From: Dama dama
Taxonomy: Eukaryota > Chordata > Mammalia > Artiodactyla > Cervidae
Direction of reading: 5' to 3'
NCBI RefSeq assembly: GCF_033118175.1
Contig: NC_083685.1
Span: 121,032,501-121,096,500 of the forward strand
Length of the DNA: 64,000 bases
Part shown: positions 1-12,735 of the stretch, one piece after another
How the letters are laid out: every line of letters begins with the position of its first letter
Numbering within the stretch: position 1 is the first letter of the stretch
Position numbers and translations under genes: made by a program
Notes under the pieces: generated by a model
Databases searched by the model: none
Seen by the model: the letters and a program-made list of their open reading frames with translations, nothing else
What the model was told of the DNA's origin: nothing

Positions 1-1137
1 TTTCAACATTCCTTCCAAGACTAATTTTGGCATCTGTCAGTGGCTCCTGCCTATAATAAACAAGGCTACCCTGAATGGCACTGTGCATGGGTTTCTGAAT
101 TTTGGTAGTATATCTTCAGTGTCAATCCCTAAAAGTGGAACTGCTAGGTCACAAGGTGAGTACATATGGAACTGTTTTCAGTCGTGAAATTCCCTCCAGA
201 GTGAGGTACCAGTTTGCACTCCCACCAGCAATGAGGATGGGGCCTGTCTCCCCACTGTCTTGCCAATAGACTGTGTTGTCATCCTTTTTAATTTTCACCA
301 GTCTGATAAGTGAAGAATGGGGACATCTCAGTGAAATTTCATTTTGTATTTCTCTGAGTATAAGCTTCAGTGCTTTTTCATATTTTTAAGACTAATCTTC
401 ATATCTCTTATGTTTGTGGATTATCCGGTCATTTCTTCTTCAATTCATCAGCAATTGCTTGTACATTATGGACACTAAGCCCTTTGTCTGTGGTTTGTGT
501 GCTTTTTCCCTCCCCCCCACCCCCAGTTTGTAATTAGAAAGCCTTTCCCTACACTGAGATAACAGGAACTCACCCATGTTTCCTTCCAGTGTTTGCAGAG
601 TTTCACATTTTACATTTATGTCCCTGGTCTATTTGACGCTTACCCTTGTATATGGTGTGAGGAATGGATCTACTTTTATTTTTTTCCAAACAGGTACCCA
701 TTTGCCCCAGCACCATTTATTTAAATGGCTGCCTCAGATGAGATGTCATATTTATGATATATTTACATCTGTACTTGGGTCCACTTTCGATGATTTTGGT
801 TCTATATCCTTGGTCTATTTGTCTCTGGGTGAGCCAGCAGCAGGCTGTTTTAATTACGGGAGCTTTTTAGGATGTTCTCACACCTGGCAGGGCCAGTCAT
901 CCCTGGTAGATTTTACTTTTTGGTCTTTTTCCTGGCTACTTCATGTTTGTTTTCCCATATATACTTTAATATCAACTTGTGTAACTCCATTTTTTTTTTT
1001 AAGTGTCAGCATTTTTACTGGGACTACATGAAGTTCATGAATGAACTGGGGAGAATGGAAACTTCTATAAATCCAAGTCATCCCCACCTAGAAGGGAAGG
1101 CTTCTCAAGGTGCTCAAGTTATCTTCTATGGCTTTTA
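1..1137 (-). mobile_element. Old L1 LINE, 3' UTR and end of ORF2, antisense
   Basis: Read on the plus strand, this shows the reverse-complement signature of an L1 3' end. The landmarks are TTTGCACTCCCACCAGCA, GCCCTTTGTCTGTGG, CAGCACCATTTATTTAAATG and CTTGGTCTATTTGTCTCTGG, in the order expected for a minus-strand L1. Divergence and small gaps suggest an L1M-age copy. The 151-residue open frame inside it (576-1031) is on the wrong strand for ORF2 and means nothing. The edge at 1 is set by the window. Confidence 0.85.
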
Positions 1138-2462
1138 GTTAGTTAGTTCAGTAGCTCAGTCGTGTCCGACTCTTTGCGACCCCATGAATCGCAAAACGCC
1201 AGGCCCCCCTGTCCATCACAAACTCCTGGAGTTTGTTCAAACTCATGCCCATCGAGTCGGTGATGCCATCCAGCCATCTCATCCTCTGTCGTCCCCTTCT
1301 CCTCCTGCCCCCAAACCCTCCCGGCATCAGGGTCTTTTCCAACGAGTCAACTCTTCACATGATGTGGCCAAAGTATTGGAGTTTCAGCTTCAGCATCAGT
1401 CCTTCCAATGAACACCCAGGACTGATCTCCTTTAGGATGGACTGGTTGGATCTCCTTGCAGTACAAGGGACTCTCAAGAGTCTTCTCCAACATCACAGTT
1501 CAAAAGTATCAATTTTTTGGTGCTCAGCTTTCTTCACAGTCCAACTCTCACATCCATACATGACCACTGGAAAAACCATAGCTTTGACCAGACGGACCTT
1601 TGTTGGTAAAGTAATGTCTCTGCTTTTTAATATGCTATCTAGGTTGGTCATTACTTTCCTTCCAAGGAGTAAGCGTCTTTTAATTTCATGGCTGCAATCA
1701 CCATCTGCAGTGATTTTGGAGCCCAGAAAAATAAGGTCTTACACTGCTTCCACTGTCTCCCCATCTATTTCTCATGAGGTGATGGGACCAGATGCCATGA
1801 TCTTAGTTTTCTTTTTTTTTTTTTTAATTTATTTTTATTATTATTATTTTTTTTTCCAGTGGGTTTTGTCATACATTGATATGAATCAGCCATGGATTTA
1901 CATGTATTCCCAATCCCGATCCCCCCTCCCACCTCCCTCTCCACCCGATTCCTCTGGGTCTTCCCAGTGCACCAGGCCGGAGCACTTGTCTCGTGCATCC
2001 CACCTGGGCTGGTGATCTGTTTCACCATAGATAGTATACATGCTGTTCTTTTGAAATATCCCACCCTCACATTCTCCCACAAAGTTCAAAAGTCTGTTCT
2101 GTATTTCTGTGTCTCTTTTTCTGTTCTGCATATGATCTTAGTTTTCTGAATGTTGAGCAAAAGCCAACTTTTTCACTCTCCTCTTTCACTTTCATCAAGA
2201 GGCTCTTTAGTTCCTCTTCACTTTCTGCCATAAGGGTGGTGTCATCTGCATATCTGAGGTTATTGATATTTCTCCCGGCAATCTTGATTCCAGCTTGTGC
2301 TTCTTCCAGCCCAGTGTTTCTCGTGATGTACTCTGCATATAAGTTAAATAAGCAGGGTGACAATATACAGCCTTGACATACTCCTTTTCCTATTTGGAAC
2401 CAGTCTGTTGTTCCATGTCCAGTTCTAACTGTTGCTTCCTGACCTGCATACAGGTCTCTTAG
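1138..2462 (-). mobile_element. BovB (RTE) LINE, 5'-truncated, minus strand
   Basis: This is the 3' part of a BovB non-LTR retrotransposon. Its 3' terminus (plus-strand TTAGTTCAGTAGCTCAGTCG) lies at the low end. The minus-strand frame at 2067-2579 carries reverse-transcriptase sequence, including GCILSPCLFNLYAEYI and NNLRYADDTTLMAESEEEL, so the catalytic YADD survives here. The element is split at 1812-2131 by an L1 fragment. BovB similarity stops near 2462, in the middle of the RT domain. It is the only one of the eight BovB copies in the window lying in the RPTOR sense direction. Confidence 0.93.
1812..2131 (-). mobile_element. Ruminant L1 3'-end fragment inserted in BovB
   Basis: This is a short 5'-truncated L1 in reverse orientation. 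A poly(T)-rich start is followed by CCAGTGGGTTTTGTCATACA and the ruminant L1 3' UTR. It is flanked by an exact 15-bp target-site duplication, ATGATCTTAGTTTTC, at 1797-1811 and 2132-2146. Removing the insert and one duplicate restores the BovB frame. Confidence 0.92.
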
Positions 2463-2513
2463 GGGTGTGTTAAGTTGACCTCTGAGTTTCACACATTTCT
2501 TCTTTATTTCTAC

Positions 2514-2633
2514 AACTCTGCTGTGGCCCCGAAGCAGCCTCAGACAATATACAAAGAAGTGGGTGTGGTTAAGTTCCAATAAAACTTTGTTAGCAAGAAA
2601 GGCAGTAAGTCCAGGGGCCTTAGTTTAGTGACC
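2514..2633. mobile_element. hAT-like DNA transposon relic
   Basis: The run ACTCTGCTGTGGCCCCGAAG, then CAATAAAACTTTGTTAGC and GGGGCCTTAGTTTAGTGACC, resembles the inner and terminal parts of a common mammalian non-autonomous hAT/Charlie-type element. That element carries CCAATAAAACTTTATTT and ends in GCCAACCCCTG. I do not name the subfamily. Only one terminal half is visible. Confidence 0.55.
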
Positions 2634-3424
2634 TTTGCTTTTGTGAATGTTCTGCTGGTGAGAGAAAAAGTTATGTGAGCCCCAATTTTTTGGTTCTCTT
2701 TTACAAACAGGATCCCAACGTTCCCTCTTCTGCTTCTTTTCCCCTCAACACCCAAATGCCAAAGGATGCTTCTCTCTCCCTTTCTGCCTTCTTCTCCTGC
2801 AGACTCTTTAAGCCCACAACCTATAATTCATGCTCTGCTTTACCAGCCAGTGTGTTCAGTGCTCTTGGATTACTCAGACAGGACTCAGCCTTCTGGGCAG
2901 TGGTCTCCAGTCACCCTCAGTCCCTGCTCCAAGCCCCCTTCTTCTCATTTTCAAGGAGGTATTCCTGGCCTCCCTTTGCAGAGTCCGCCGGGGGCCAGGA
3001 AGGTGGGGTGGATAATTGAGCTTATACATTGAGATTTGAGTTTCTCATTATTTTCAAGTCTTGGCATATCATGTCTTTATGCTGAGGGCACAGTTTTTAT
3101 ACTGTGCTCAGTCTCCCCCTTCTTGTTTTTCTATGTTGTTTTGGAGGAAATATTTGGAGACAGGAATGTAAGACATAACCACTGTCATCAGCTATGAGAA
3201 GTCTCTATTTCCTGTTTCCTTGAAGCCTAGAGACTAATGAGCAATACTGATACCAATACCGAAATCAAGATGATGATGGTAACCACAACAGTAATAATAA
3301 TGTATATCTTATAGTACAGATATCTCACGGAGTGTAAATAACATCCTTTGGGAGAACAAAGGAGTGGGCATCTTTCCGAGGGTTTGTTTTGTCATTATTT
3401 TTTAAGATGCTAAGGATTAAGGAT
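2634..3424. other. Apparently single-copy intron
   Basis: I see no repeat family, splice-flanked coding stretch or structured RNA here. The 114-residue plus-strand frame at 2675-3019 shows no domain and no codon pattern I recognise. Confidence 0.5.
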
Positions 3425-3690
3425 TCAGGGAAGGCTCCTGAACAAAATGACATCAAAGATGAGACTTGAAGCATGAATAGAGTCCAGTGGGCAGAGGAAG
3501 AGAAAACCTGGAGGCATAGGGCAGGGGGAAGGTCAAGTGCTCTAGACGCTGAGAGTCAGCTGGAGTCAGTGTGGCGCGCGAGGGCTGGGGCTGCAGTGAG
3601 AGTAGAGACCAGATCAAAGTGACTTTTCAGGCCAGTTAAAGAGTTTTAGACTTTGTACTGGGGCCAATGAAAAGCTATTAAAATGCTTCA
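3425..3690 (-). mobile_element. L2 LINE relic, antisense
   Basis: GGAAGGCTCCTGAACAAAAT, AGATGAGACTTGAAGCATGA, CCAGATCAAAGTGACTTTTC and GCCAATGAAAAGCTATTAAA follow the order of the reverse-complemented L2 3' region, which reads roughly GGAAGGCC..GACATTTGAGC..GGAAGCCATTGGAGG. The relic is heavily diverged. Confidence 0.65.
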
Positions 3691-5750
3691 AGTAGGCCAA
3701 AATCCCTCTGAAATGAAACCCATAATGTCCCCAGAGTGGAGAATAAGTGCCAAGTTCAGGAATTACTGCACAGTTTTAGGGTTACACTTTCTTTATTGTA
3801 CTTCAAAAACACAGAGAAAAGTTATGATAGTTTGAAAAGCATAGAATTTCTAAGTATCTCTAAGAGCACAATGTAAAAGGCAGACATTAAGGTGACAGCT
3901 AAGAGAGAAAGAGATATATTTACTGCTAACGGTAAGAAAATGCTTATTTTCTTATCACAATAAGAGCTTCTCACAATGAACTCCTGTCACAATAAACAAG
4001 CAAAAGAATAATGAATATGAAACAATATCTTCTTCCCTGTCACCCAGGAGCGGCCTCTGACCACACCAGGCCCATGGACATCAGACCCCGTTCTGATCCC
4101 TGGAACCTAAGCCTACTATCTTTTTACTGCTCTTGGTTTTCAAGGCCTGCCTTTAGCTGATTATTAAAACAAAAGTCTTCCTACAGTGTTGGCTGTAATT
4201 AAGTAACATGAAGTGTTATTTAGAGATCACCAGCCTATAAACCTGGTTATTCAGTCCTGGTCCTACACCTCCTAGTGGTAAGCCTCCTGCCTTCCTGGGC
4301 CTCCAATCTTCACAGAACACATGAGAAGACCAAGCCAGAGGCCTTGCAAGGCCCTGGTTCCAGCAGTCATGCAGGCGCCCAAGGACTGACAACAGCGTTT
4401 TGCACATGCTACCCTGCATTCAGCTGCACTTACCTAGCTATTCTCTGGCCCCCAACTCTACTCTACTCAAACTGCCCACTGCTCCCTGCCAAGCCTCCAC
4501 ACACTCACTGGTTCAGGGTCGGTGAATGGACATCCCAGCAGGCAGCACCTAACGTGGTCAGGGCATGGGGACAACCTTGGCTACTCCACCTGCCCTCTTC
4601 AGACTTCAACTCAAAGATGACTAAGGGTGTTGCTCTCTGGACATCCAGATGCCTGGTGCTTGTGCTCATGGAACAAGAAGAGCTGAGGGCTTTTTGACAT
4701 GCTGGCCATTTGCTCTTTCTCTTGATACTGTTTGCCATGGTTTAAATCAAAGCTGGAGGTGATGCCATCTCCACGGTCACTCACTTCCCTCAGAAATGTT
4801 TGTGTTTAATCAAACTGTATTCACTACTCATCAGTGCTTAACCACTTATCTGCTGGAACTTTCTCTGACAATTATGCGTCTGCATAGGCCCTATGCACTT
4901 CTTTCCCTCTCTTAACACAAAGCTTGCTAACTTATAAATTTCCAGAACTACCTTCAATTCTTAGGTGAACTTAATCCTATCCACCTACTGCATATAGTGC
5001 TTTATCACTGAAAATGGCTATCCTTGATATTAGGTGCTCAGTTACCTTTTCTATTTCTTTCAGAAACTGTCAGGTTGTGCCATTCAGACTCGTGATTTAG
5101 TGCAACTCACGTTCTCGAAAACATTGCATCATACAGCTCAACTTTAGGATTAGGATCTGGAACTATTACATCCCTGGAAAGAACAAGCAAGGAGTCACAT
5201 TTGCAACAACACAAAGACCCCAGACGAGAAAATGTCCAGCAATGTGGTGGGTGGACCTGGGTTTCTAAGCTACTCTCCTATCAAAAAACGATGGGAAAGG
5301 CTTGGAGTGGTGAAGCAGATGGACAGGTAAGGGGACACCTTCTCAGACACCTTCTGAAAAAACAGATGAGCTGGTGTGAAATTGAAGAATACTCTAACCA
5401 TACACTGAAGTGGGGAATCCAGCCAGGCAAACAGAGGAAGAAGCCAGATCTCACCTGAGTGGCAAGTGTCAAGCCCAGTGCTGGAGCATGGGCATTTACA
5501 GTCACAAGTGGCCTGAGGACAGGAGACAATGCCCAAGGCCCAGGCTGGCTGGGGAGTCCAGGAGATGGCCCTCCAGAAAGGTGGTATGCCTGCAGAGGAC
5601 TACAGACTCAGAGTAAAGTTTACCCACAGTAAAACCACCCCATGGAGCAGCAGCAAAGAAAATGATCTGTCTCTAACCTTGGGAGTATGTGGAGAGGGAG
5701 GAAAAGCACATTTTCAATGCAGCTCAACTTCATAATGTCCTTGTTCCCCA
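3691..5750. other. Apparently single-copy intron
   Basis: About 2 kb with no repeat I can name. Open frames at 4275-4697 (+) and 5201-5458 (+) lack splice context and domain similarity and look like chance. Confidence 0.45.
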
Positions 5751-5851
5751 AATGCAATCTGAATCTAATCCTGAGAGAGTTCTGAGACAGATCAGATTAA
5801 GAGGCAGTCCAAAGAACAGCCAGCCTGAACTTCTCAAAGTTGTCAATATTT

Positions 5852-6434
5852 GCCATATGATCCAGCAGTCTCATTCTTGGGCATGTATCTCGAGAAAAGT
5901 CAAAATTCAAAAAAATACATGCACCCCTATGTTCAGAGCAGCACTAGTTATTTACAATAGCCAAGAGATGGAAGCAACCTAAATGTCCATGAACAGATGA
6001 ATAAATAAAGAAGATGTGGTGTCTATAAACAATGGAACATTACTCAGACATTAAGTAAAAATGAAATGCCATTTGTGGCAACATGGATGCAACTAGAGAT
6101 AATCATACTAAGTGAACTAAATCAGATAAACACAAATATTATATGATATCACTTACATGTGGAATCTAAAATACAACTCAAAAGAAACTTATTTACAGAA
6201 ACAGACTCATAGACATAGAAAATAAACTTATGGTTACCAAAGGGGAAAGGGGGTGAGGGAGGGACAAATTAGGAGTTTGGGATTAGAAGATACAAACCAC
6301 TATATATAAAATAAACAGAATCTAAGAAAGAATGGATATATGTATATGCATAACAGATTCACTTTGCCGTACACCTGAAACTAACATCACATTGTAAATC
6401 AACTACACCTCAATAAAAGTTTTTGTAAAAAAAA
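5852..6434 (+). mobile_element. Ruminant L1 3' end, plus strand
   Basis: CATATGATCCAGCAGTCTCA, CAATAGCCAAGAGATGGAAG, TATATGATATCACTTACATG and CACATTGTAAATCAACTACA, with a final CAATAAAAG and an A-tract, are the 3' UTR of an artiodactyl L1 in correct order. The 5' truncation is near 5852. Confidence 0.9.
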
Positions 6435-6465
6435 TTCAACATTCTTAACAACAAGAAAAAAAAAA

Positions 6466-6646
6466 GATAAATAACAAGGTCCTACTGAATAGGACCTATA
6501 ATCACTATCCTGCAATAAACCATACTGGAAAAGAAGGTGAAAAAGAATATGCATATATATGTACAACTGAACCACTCTGCTATATACCTGAAACTAACAC
6601 AACAATGTAAATCAACTATATGTCAATGAAAGTTTTTTAAAAAAAG
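6466..6646 (+). mobile_element. Second L1 3' end immediately downstream
   Basis: Starting at GATAAATAACAAGGTCCTAC, the last 180 bp of an L1 3' UTR appear again: AATAAACCATACTGGAAAAG, CTGAAACTAACACAACAATG, then an A-tract. The copy is separate from 5852-6434 because the same terminal sequence (GTAAATCAACTA) occurs at the end of both. Confidence 0.85.
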
Positions 6647-6649
6647 GAA

Positions 6650-7320
6650 AACACACATGCACAAAATAGGAGAAGTTTTACAAGAATGAGAAGGTCCAAC
6701 ATAGTTTTAATAAGATTCATATGGAAGAGGGAATGGGGCAAAAGCAATATTTGAATAGGTAATGGCTGTGAAATTATCAGATATTATGAAAGATGCCAGT
6801 ACCTAAAATGTAGAAGCCCAATAAATCATAAGCAGCATGACTAGAAAGAAATTTATACTAAACACATAATAAAGGATCTCCAGAGCCCTAGACAAAGAGA
6901 AGCTCTCAAAGTAGACAGTGAAAAGATACAGACCACTCTACAGGAGAAGTGGTTAAATTGACAGCTGACTTCCAGAGAGCAAAACTAGAAAGCAAAAAAT
7001 GTGGACTCACAACTTCAATGTACTGTGAGAAAATGAAGTGTCAGACAACTCTATACCCAGTACTTTCTAAACAAGAGTACATAAAAATACATCATGGTGA
7101 CGGAAACTAAGAAAGTTCATCCCAAAAGAGAAAATATAGACAAGGAAATTCTAAAGGATGAGCTTCAGACAGGAGGAAAATGATTATGGTGGGAAGTTGG
7201 AGATGCAAAGGAATTGGCAAATTTCTGGAATAAATATAAGCAAACACTAACTGCATATAAAAACAGTAATACAATCCTGGCTGTATCCTCTGAAAAGGCC
7301 CAGAAAAAATGGCCAATGCA
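6650..7320 (+). mobile_element. Old L1M fragment, ORF1 end and inter-ORF region
   Basis: GAAGGTCCAACATAGTTTTA, GGGGCAAAAGCAATATTTGA, CAGCTGACTTCCAGAGAGCA, CTCTATACCCAGTACTTTCT and GAAATTCTAAAGGATGAGCT match the L1M/HAL1 ORF1 region in order. The fragment is decayed and has no open frame. Confidence 0.75.
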
Positions 7321-10300
7321 GTATCAGTGAATATCCCCAGCTCTGAGACTCTGGTATTGAAATACGAATCTCTAACCTAAGGAAACCAAAATGTATTGGA
7401 AAAATGGGACAAGAAATGTACACTATGAACCTGTATCATCTTGTCACAACCAAGAGCAGGGAAGCTCTACAGGAGAATGACAGACAAAGGCATTACTCCT
7501 CACAAGAAAAAAAAAAGTTCCTGATTCCCTGGGGGAAGCAGAAAAGCCTATTATTCCAGGGGACCGTTCCAAGTACTGCTTCTGACCATTCATCTAAGAA
7601 AGGCTAGTATTTATGCATCTCATCTAGGAATATTCTATTAGCCTCTTAGCAATCTCTTTTGTAAGAATTCTTCTCAGAAATGCTAATAAATAGATGAAGC
7701 CAAGACTGAATGTAACTTCTCCAAATTTGCAAGAGAAAATGTCTACAGGTGATAAATAATCTTGATCAATCTAAATTAGAGACATGTAAAAGGAAAAGGT
7801 TCCCTTAGCAGCAGTAAGGACAGTTTTCTCAAACATGACACCAGTTTCCATGTGTACCAGAAACTTCTGTGAATCATCCCAAATCTCCCCAATTTCTCAC
7901 AGCTTGGCTCCCCTCCTTTTACAGCCTTGGGGCTAGGCTCCTATTTTGAGGAACAACTGATTACCTTCCTCTATCCTTCCTCTAGGCACCATCATCATCG
8001 GGACAAATCATCCTCATATTCTCAATGCATCTTTGATTACAACCTGAGATACTTGAAGCTTAGAACCAATTTAGAAGGATTAACAAACACTCCAATGCAA
8101 AACCATTCTCTTCTTGGCATCAGGGCAAGACTTTAGCTAATAAACATCAGCCAGGATGGTGCTTAAGCCAGAAAGTGCAGATTTTCTCCAATATCTGTTC
8201 CACACTTTCCCTGAATAACAGAACCCCCAATTTTTATGTGGGAACAGACAATTTTCTCAGTCTCCCAGTGAGAGTGCTAAGTATAAATTTTAAGAAACAT
8301 CCAGAAAGGTAAAGAGAGGGGGACCTTCTCTCTTACTTATTCCTTCCTGTAAGGTGAAACGTGTATGTAATGGCTGGCACTCCAGCAGTCATCTTGGACA
8401 ATGAAGTGACTGAAAGGGTAAAAATCCTTGCTAGGTCCCAAGGGCCCTGATATTATAGAGCCCCTAAGAGCCCTGAATGGCTACTTCTGGATAATCTTCA
8501 TGTGAGGGAATTTCAATTTTATTTACATTCCTATTATTTTTTTTCCCTGTAACTCTTAACCAAACTAAATCCTAATGCAGAGGGATGTTAAGGTGACAAT
8601 CATGAAGGGAGTATGCAGGCCACTGATCCCCTGTTTTGGTCTCTGAGTCTAAGAAGATTTATTAGTCAAGTAAGTACTTGTTCAAAAATCTATTTTGTGA
8701 TGTCAGTCCTTTTTTTCCCCAAAGGTAAGTCCATCTATTACCCATTATATTTTAAAAAGGAGCAATGGATTCAATGTACAATGGAAGTATTTGTCGGAAC
8801 GTAGCCAGCGGAATATAAGGCTACAACAGTTACTATGAAATTGAGCCTACCATTAAGTGTTAGTGATGACACCTGCGTCCTTCACAAGCTCCATGCTCAC
8901 CACGTGCACAAAGTACAGTGCATACATTACAATCTTCCCTGTACTGTTTAGAGGGTATCACCTGTGACCTCATGCAAAGCTGTTTCTCTTCCCATTCTTT
9001 TAAGGACCTTTGAAAATATCCCTTTATAATTTTAGCAAGCCCCCTTCTCCACCCCATTTTTAAGTGTCCTTTCTAAAGGAATCCTAATCTATTGGAAATC
9101 ACTATAAACATCAACTGGTCATTGTAGTATTTCACTCAGCACCTGACATACAGGCCAAGTAGATACATCATTCTCAGGAAAAGAGAAAAGAAACCAACAA
9201 TTATAGCAAGTGAGGGCTCTGATTTACCCACAAAGCCTCAACAGAAACATACACACTCACCATAAGTGTGATTACCAGGAACCAGGAGGAGGGATGAAGG
9301 TCCTTGCCGTGGCCTGGGGCTCCTGTGGAGAGGGGAGCGAGACTGGGCAGTCAAGGGAAGATGCAGGTGACAGAAGTGCTAAAGGGAAGGAATCAAGCTC
9401 ACACAGGGTGATACTGGAGAAAGCACCTCAAACTGTGGACTCTGAAAAATGAAGAAAGAACAGGAGAGAGAAACTCAGGAGACGGCCCAGCAGAGTGAAA
9501 CCCCGTGTCCCACACCAGAGCCAGGCAGTGGGAGCACAAAGCCTGCTGGGGTGGCGGGAGCTCCAGTCTGTGGAGGATCTGCACCCCTGATGGAAGAGAC
9601 CCTCATGGCTACACAGAAGCGTTATGTTTAAGAGTGACCGAAAACGGTAAGGAAAGGGAGTTGGGGGTGGGAGATGGCCAGATAATCCAGGTTAAAGGTC
9701 AAGATGAAGACTTCCCAGATGGCACAAATCTATTCAGACACAATAAATCTGGAGACAGTGAAGTGACGTGATGCTGTGGACTGTCACTGACAGACAGCCC
9801 AGGAGAGACAACAGGTCAGGCCTGAAGAGGCGCCCAGAAACCACAGCTGTGACGACTGAGGAGAAAAATGGATCAATTCTCTGAATTACTGTCAGCTCAA
9901 GGAGGGAAGAGAAGGAGAGGGGAGGGAAAAGAAAGGAAAAGGAGTGATGGGCCCCAGAGGAGGAAAGCGTCAGTGTGAAGACAGAGCGCTGAGTTACCTG
10001 CCATTGAGTGGTTTGGGCCAACCTGGGTTTAGGGACGAAATATCACAGGGGCACTGTAAGAATAAAAGATTATTGACTGTGGATGGTGCTGGGGCACTGG
10101 CCAGTGCGGGGGGTGGGTGCTGAAACCAGCGTTCACGCAGGAGGGCTGCATGACTAGGGGTCCTGTAGCCTGCAGAACCCTTGGAGGGACAGAGGGCAGA
10201 AGGTCACACTGAGCTCCCAGGGACCCGGAGCTGGGTACAGATTCCACCCGTGTAAGCGAGGCCAACATGCAGGCCCAGCTGGCAGGGGAGTGTGTGGCAG

Positions 10301-11060
10301 CTCTGGCCTGGAAGGCCCGGGGCGGAGTGAGCTGCCCTCAGCACCCCCGAGACTACTAAGCCGCTTCCCTTCGTGATGTTCAACTTGTCCTTACAAAACA
10401 CCGGCTGGGAACAAAATCTGACATTTAAAATGGTTGTTTTGAACAAACTCAACATGTTCAACACTCCGGCCAGCGGGAAGAGGAGCGGCTGTCCTCACAT
10501 GGCTCCACAACAGGACCTCCTCTGCCCACGAGCCCCAGGCGGCTGCTCTGCTGCACAGAACACTGAAACAGAAGGTTCTGGGAAATAAACAGGGAGGAGT
10601 AAAGGTTGCCAGGAAGCCAGACAGAAAAGAAATACAAAACATGAGAGCGAGCATCAAATTTTTCACTTTCTCTCTTTCAAAATGAATGAGGGGCAGGACT
10701 ATGAAATTTATCACAAACCTTTAAAATACAAACAAGGCACCATTACCATGCAAACAGCAGGCGCAGTGCTGTTCATTTGTAACAGCGCGGGGCCTGTGGC
10801 AGAGGCTGCTCAGGCAGGCGAACTCGGGAGGGTCACCCTTCTGCCACCAGGTCCCTGGTGTTCTATGAGCCAGCCCTCCCTGTGGCAGCATGGAAGGGCG
10901 CACCCTGCAGGCTCGTCCTGAGGGAGCACTCCTGAGGTGAGCAGAGAGGCACAGGCCCCTTAGCACAGTCACCTCTTCTCAGAGATCCCCCTCCCAGAGT
11001 TCAAGACTCAAAGATCGGTCCTCACAGTTCCGAAGAAAGATGAAAACATAACTCTGTACT
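7321..11060. other. Apparently single-copy intron
   Basis: I recognise no repeat family or exon. From about 10020 to 10600 the sequence is more GC-rich, with scattered CpGs, but it is not a convincing CpG island by eye. Frames at 10391-10714 (-) and 9210-9452 (+) have no splice or domain support. Confidence 0.45.
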
Positions 11061-11071
11061 TTACAAATGTT

Positions 11072-11264
11072 GCAAGTCAGTGATTCAGTCATGCCTCTTT
11101 GCAAACCCATGGACTATATAACCTGCCAGGCTCCACTGTCCATGGAATTCTCCAGGCAAAAATATTGGAGTGGGTAGCCATTCTGTTCTCCAGGAGATCT
11201 TCCTGACCCAAGGTGTCCTGCATTGCAGGCAGAATCTTCACCATCTGAGTCACCAGGGAAGCCC
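11072..11264 (-). mobile_element. Bov-tA SINE, antisense
   Basis: Plus-strand AACCCATGGACTATATAACC through CACCAGGGAAGCCC is the reverse complement of a Bov-tA tRNA-derived SINE. A 10-of-11 target-site duplication flanks it: TTACAAATGTT at 11061-11071 and TTACAAAGGTT at 11265-11275. Confidence 0.92.
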
Positions 11265-11275
11265 TTACAAAGGTT

Positions 11276-12735
11276 ACTCATTGGTAGAAACAGATGGAGT
11301 TGGGAAAAAAACCTTGGAAATTATCAGTGCAACCTTAGCCTGCTGGAAGGTGAAAGATGAACTGACCCTGCCCCTCAAGAGACAAGATAAACTGCCTTCT
11401 ACCACAGCATTTGCAGTCTGCACAACCAACAGCCCCAGGCTAATGACCCACTTGAAAATCGATGTTTCTGCTTCCCAAGTTATACATCAGCATTGAATCT
11501 CCCTTGATTCTCAGGTTCCAACAACTGAAGACCAGTCTTCCCATTTGAAGGTTTTCAGCAAAATGAGATGCTTGAGGATCTTCCCATTAAATGATCTCAC
11601 AAAAAAAGTTAACTTGTGTCACAGTATTGCGTCTCTGGTGGGAACCAAATGAATAAAATGCTACAATAAACTGGTTTATCATGCCTTATCACAATCACAA
11701 CAACACTACTCATTTCACTAAAATCTTTCAAATCACCTCTATGATCTTATACCCAAACTCCAATTAGTCAAGGAGTCCCATCTCTGCCCCATGAAACCTG
11801 AAAGAATATAAACGTTTTCCTCTAATTTGTCATCCACTTGCTATGCTGGCCCCCAGAGACACATCTAAACAAAGCTGGGGGAGAGTGAAGGACATGACTA
11901 CCGGGAAGACAGGTTCACCATTAAGATGAACGAACCAGACGCAGAACTCTACAGAATGTCTCTAAAATGGGAAAACAAATTACCATTCAATTTCAACTAT
12001 GAACTCTGTACACATTGTCAAATACCTCAGAGAAATAAACTTTGAAAATGGCATGAGCAGAAAAAATGACATGGCAGAGGGGTTTTCAGTGGGGGAGGTG
12101 ACTGGACACCTCTGGAAGCATCAGAACTTCTTCAGGCGCACAACCAAGCTGCAGCTCAGGAGCCTCTCTTCCCGAAGATGGTCCTGTCCTCACCTCAACC
12201 ACGGGGCCAGGTCAGGTCCCTTTGCCTCTGGCTTGGACATGGCCAATTCTGTGGAGTTTCCCTGAGCTTCTTCTCTTCTTCCCTCTCAAAGACTAACAAC
12301 TCTTCTAAGTCGGGGTGACTTCACCCCCTGCACACAAAGGGGAGTCAATGAGATGTAATGGAAAGATGACAGGCACCTGGGGAAGAGCTGAGCAGAATCT
12401 GCTCTCAGGGCTGGAATCCTGAGAAAGGTAAACGGAGATGATGCTTCTTACCTTCCCAGGTTACTGTGAAAATCCAGGCCCGATGAATTATGCTCTAACC
12501 ACACAGAAAGCACCACAAAGGACATCTTCCATCCCTCCCATTCTCTTGAGCATACAATGAAAGGGCATTGCTGGCAGGCTCTAAAGCCTTCACTGGGGTA
12601 TGGGGGGAGTGCTTCGGCCTGTCAAGCATTTGATCAAGAACACATGAGGAATCCCACATGATGTATTCCTTGCTTCCAGTCACTTCTCCTGTTTGCTGTG
12701 ATCCATCCATAGTACATCCTGTGATGTCATCTTTC
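11276..12735. other. Apparently single-copy intron
   Basis: I see no recognised repeat, exon or RNA. Confidence 0.45.

Noticed and set aside
576..1031. 151-codon plus-strand frame
   Set aside because: It lies wholly inside an antisense L1 3' end and is on the wrong strand for L1 ORF2.
4275..4697. 140-codon plus-strand frame
   Set aside because: No recognisable domain, no splice sites matched to a known protein, and opposite in strand to the host gene.
10020..10600. Possible CpG island or alternative RPTOR promoter
   Set aside because: CpGs are scattered and modest by eye, and no supporting first exon or splice donor was recognised.
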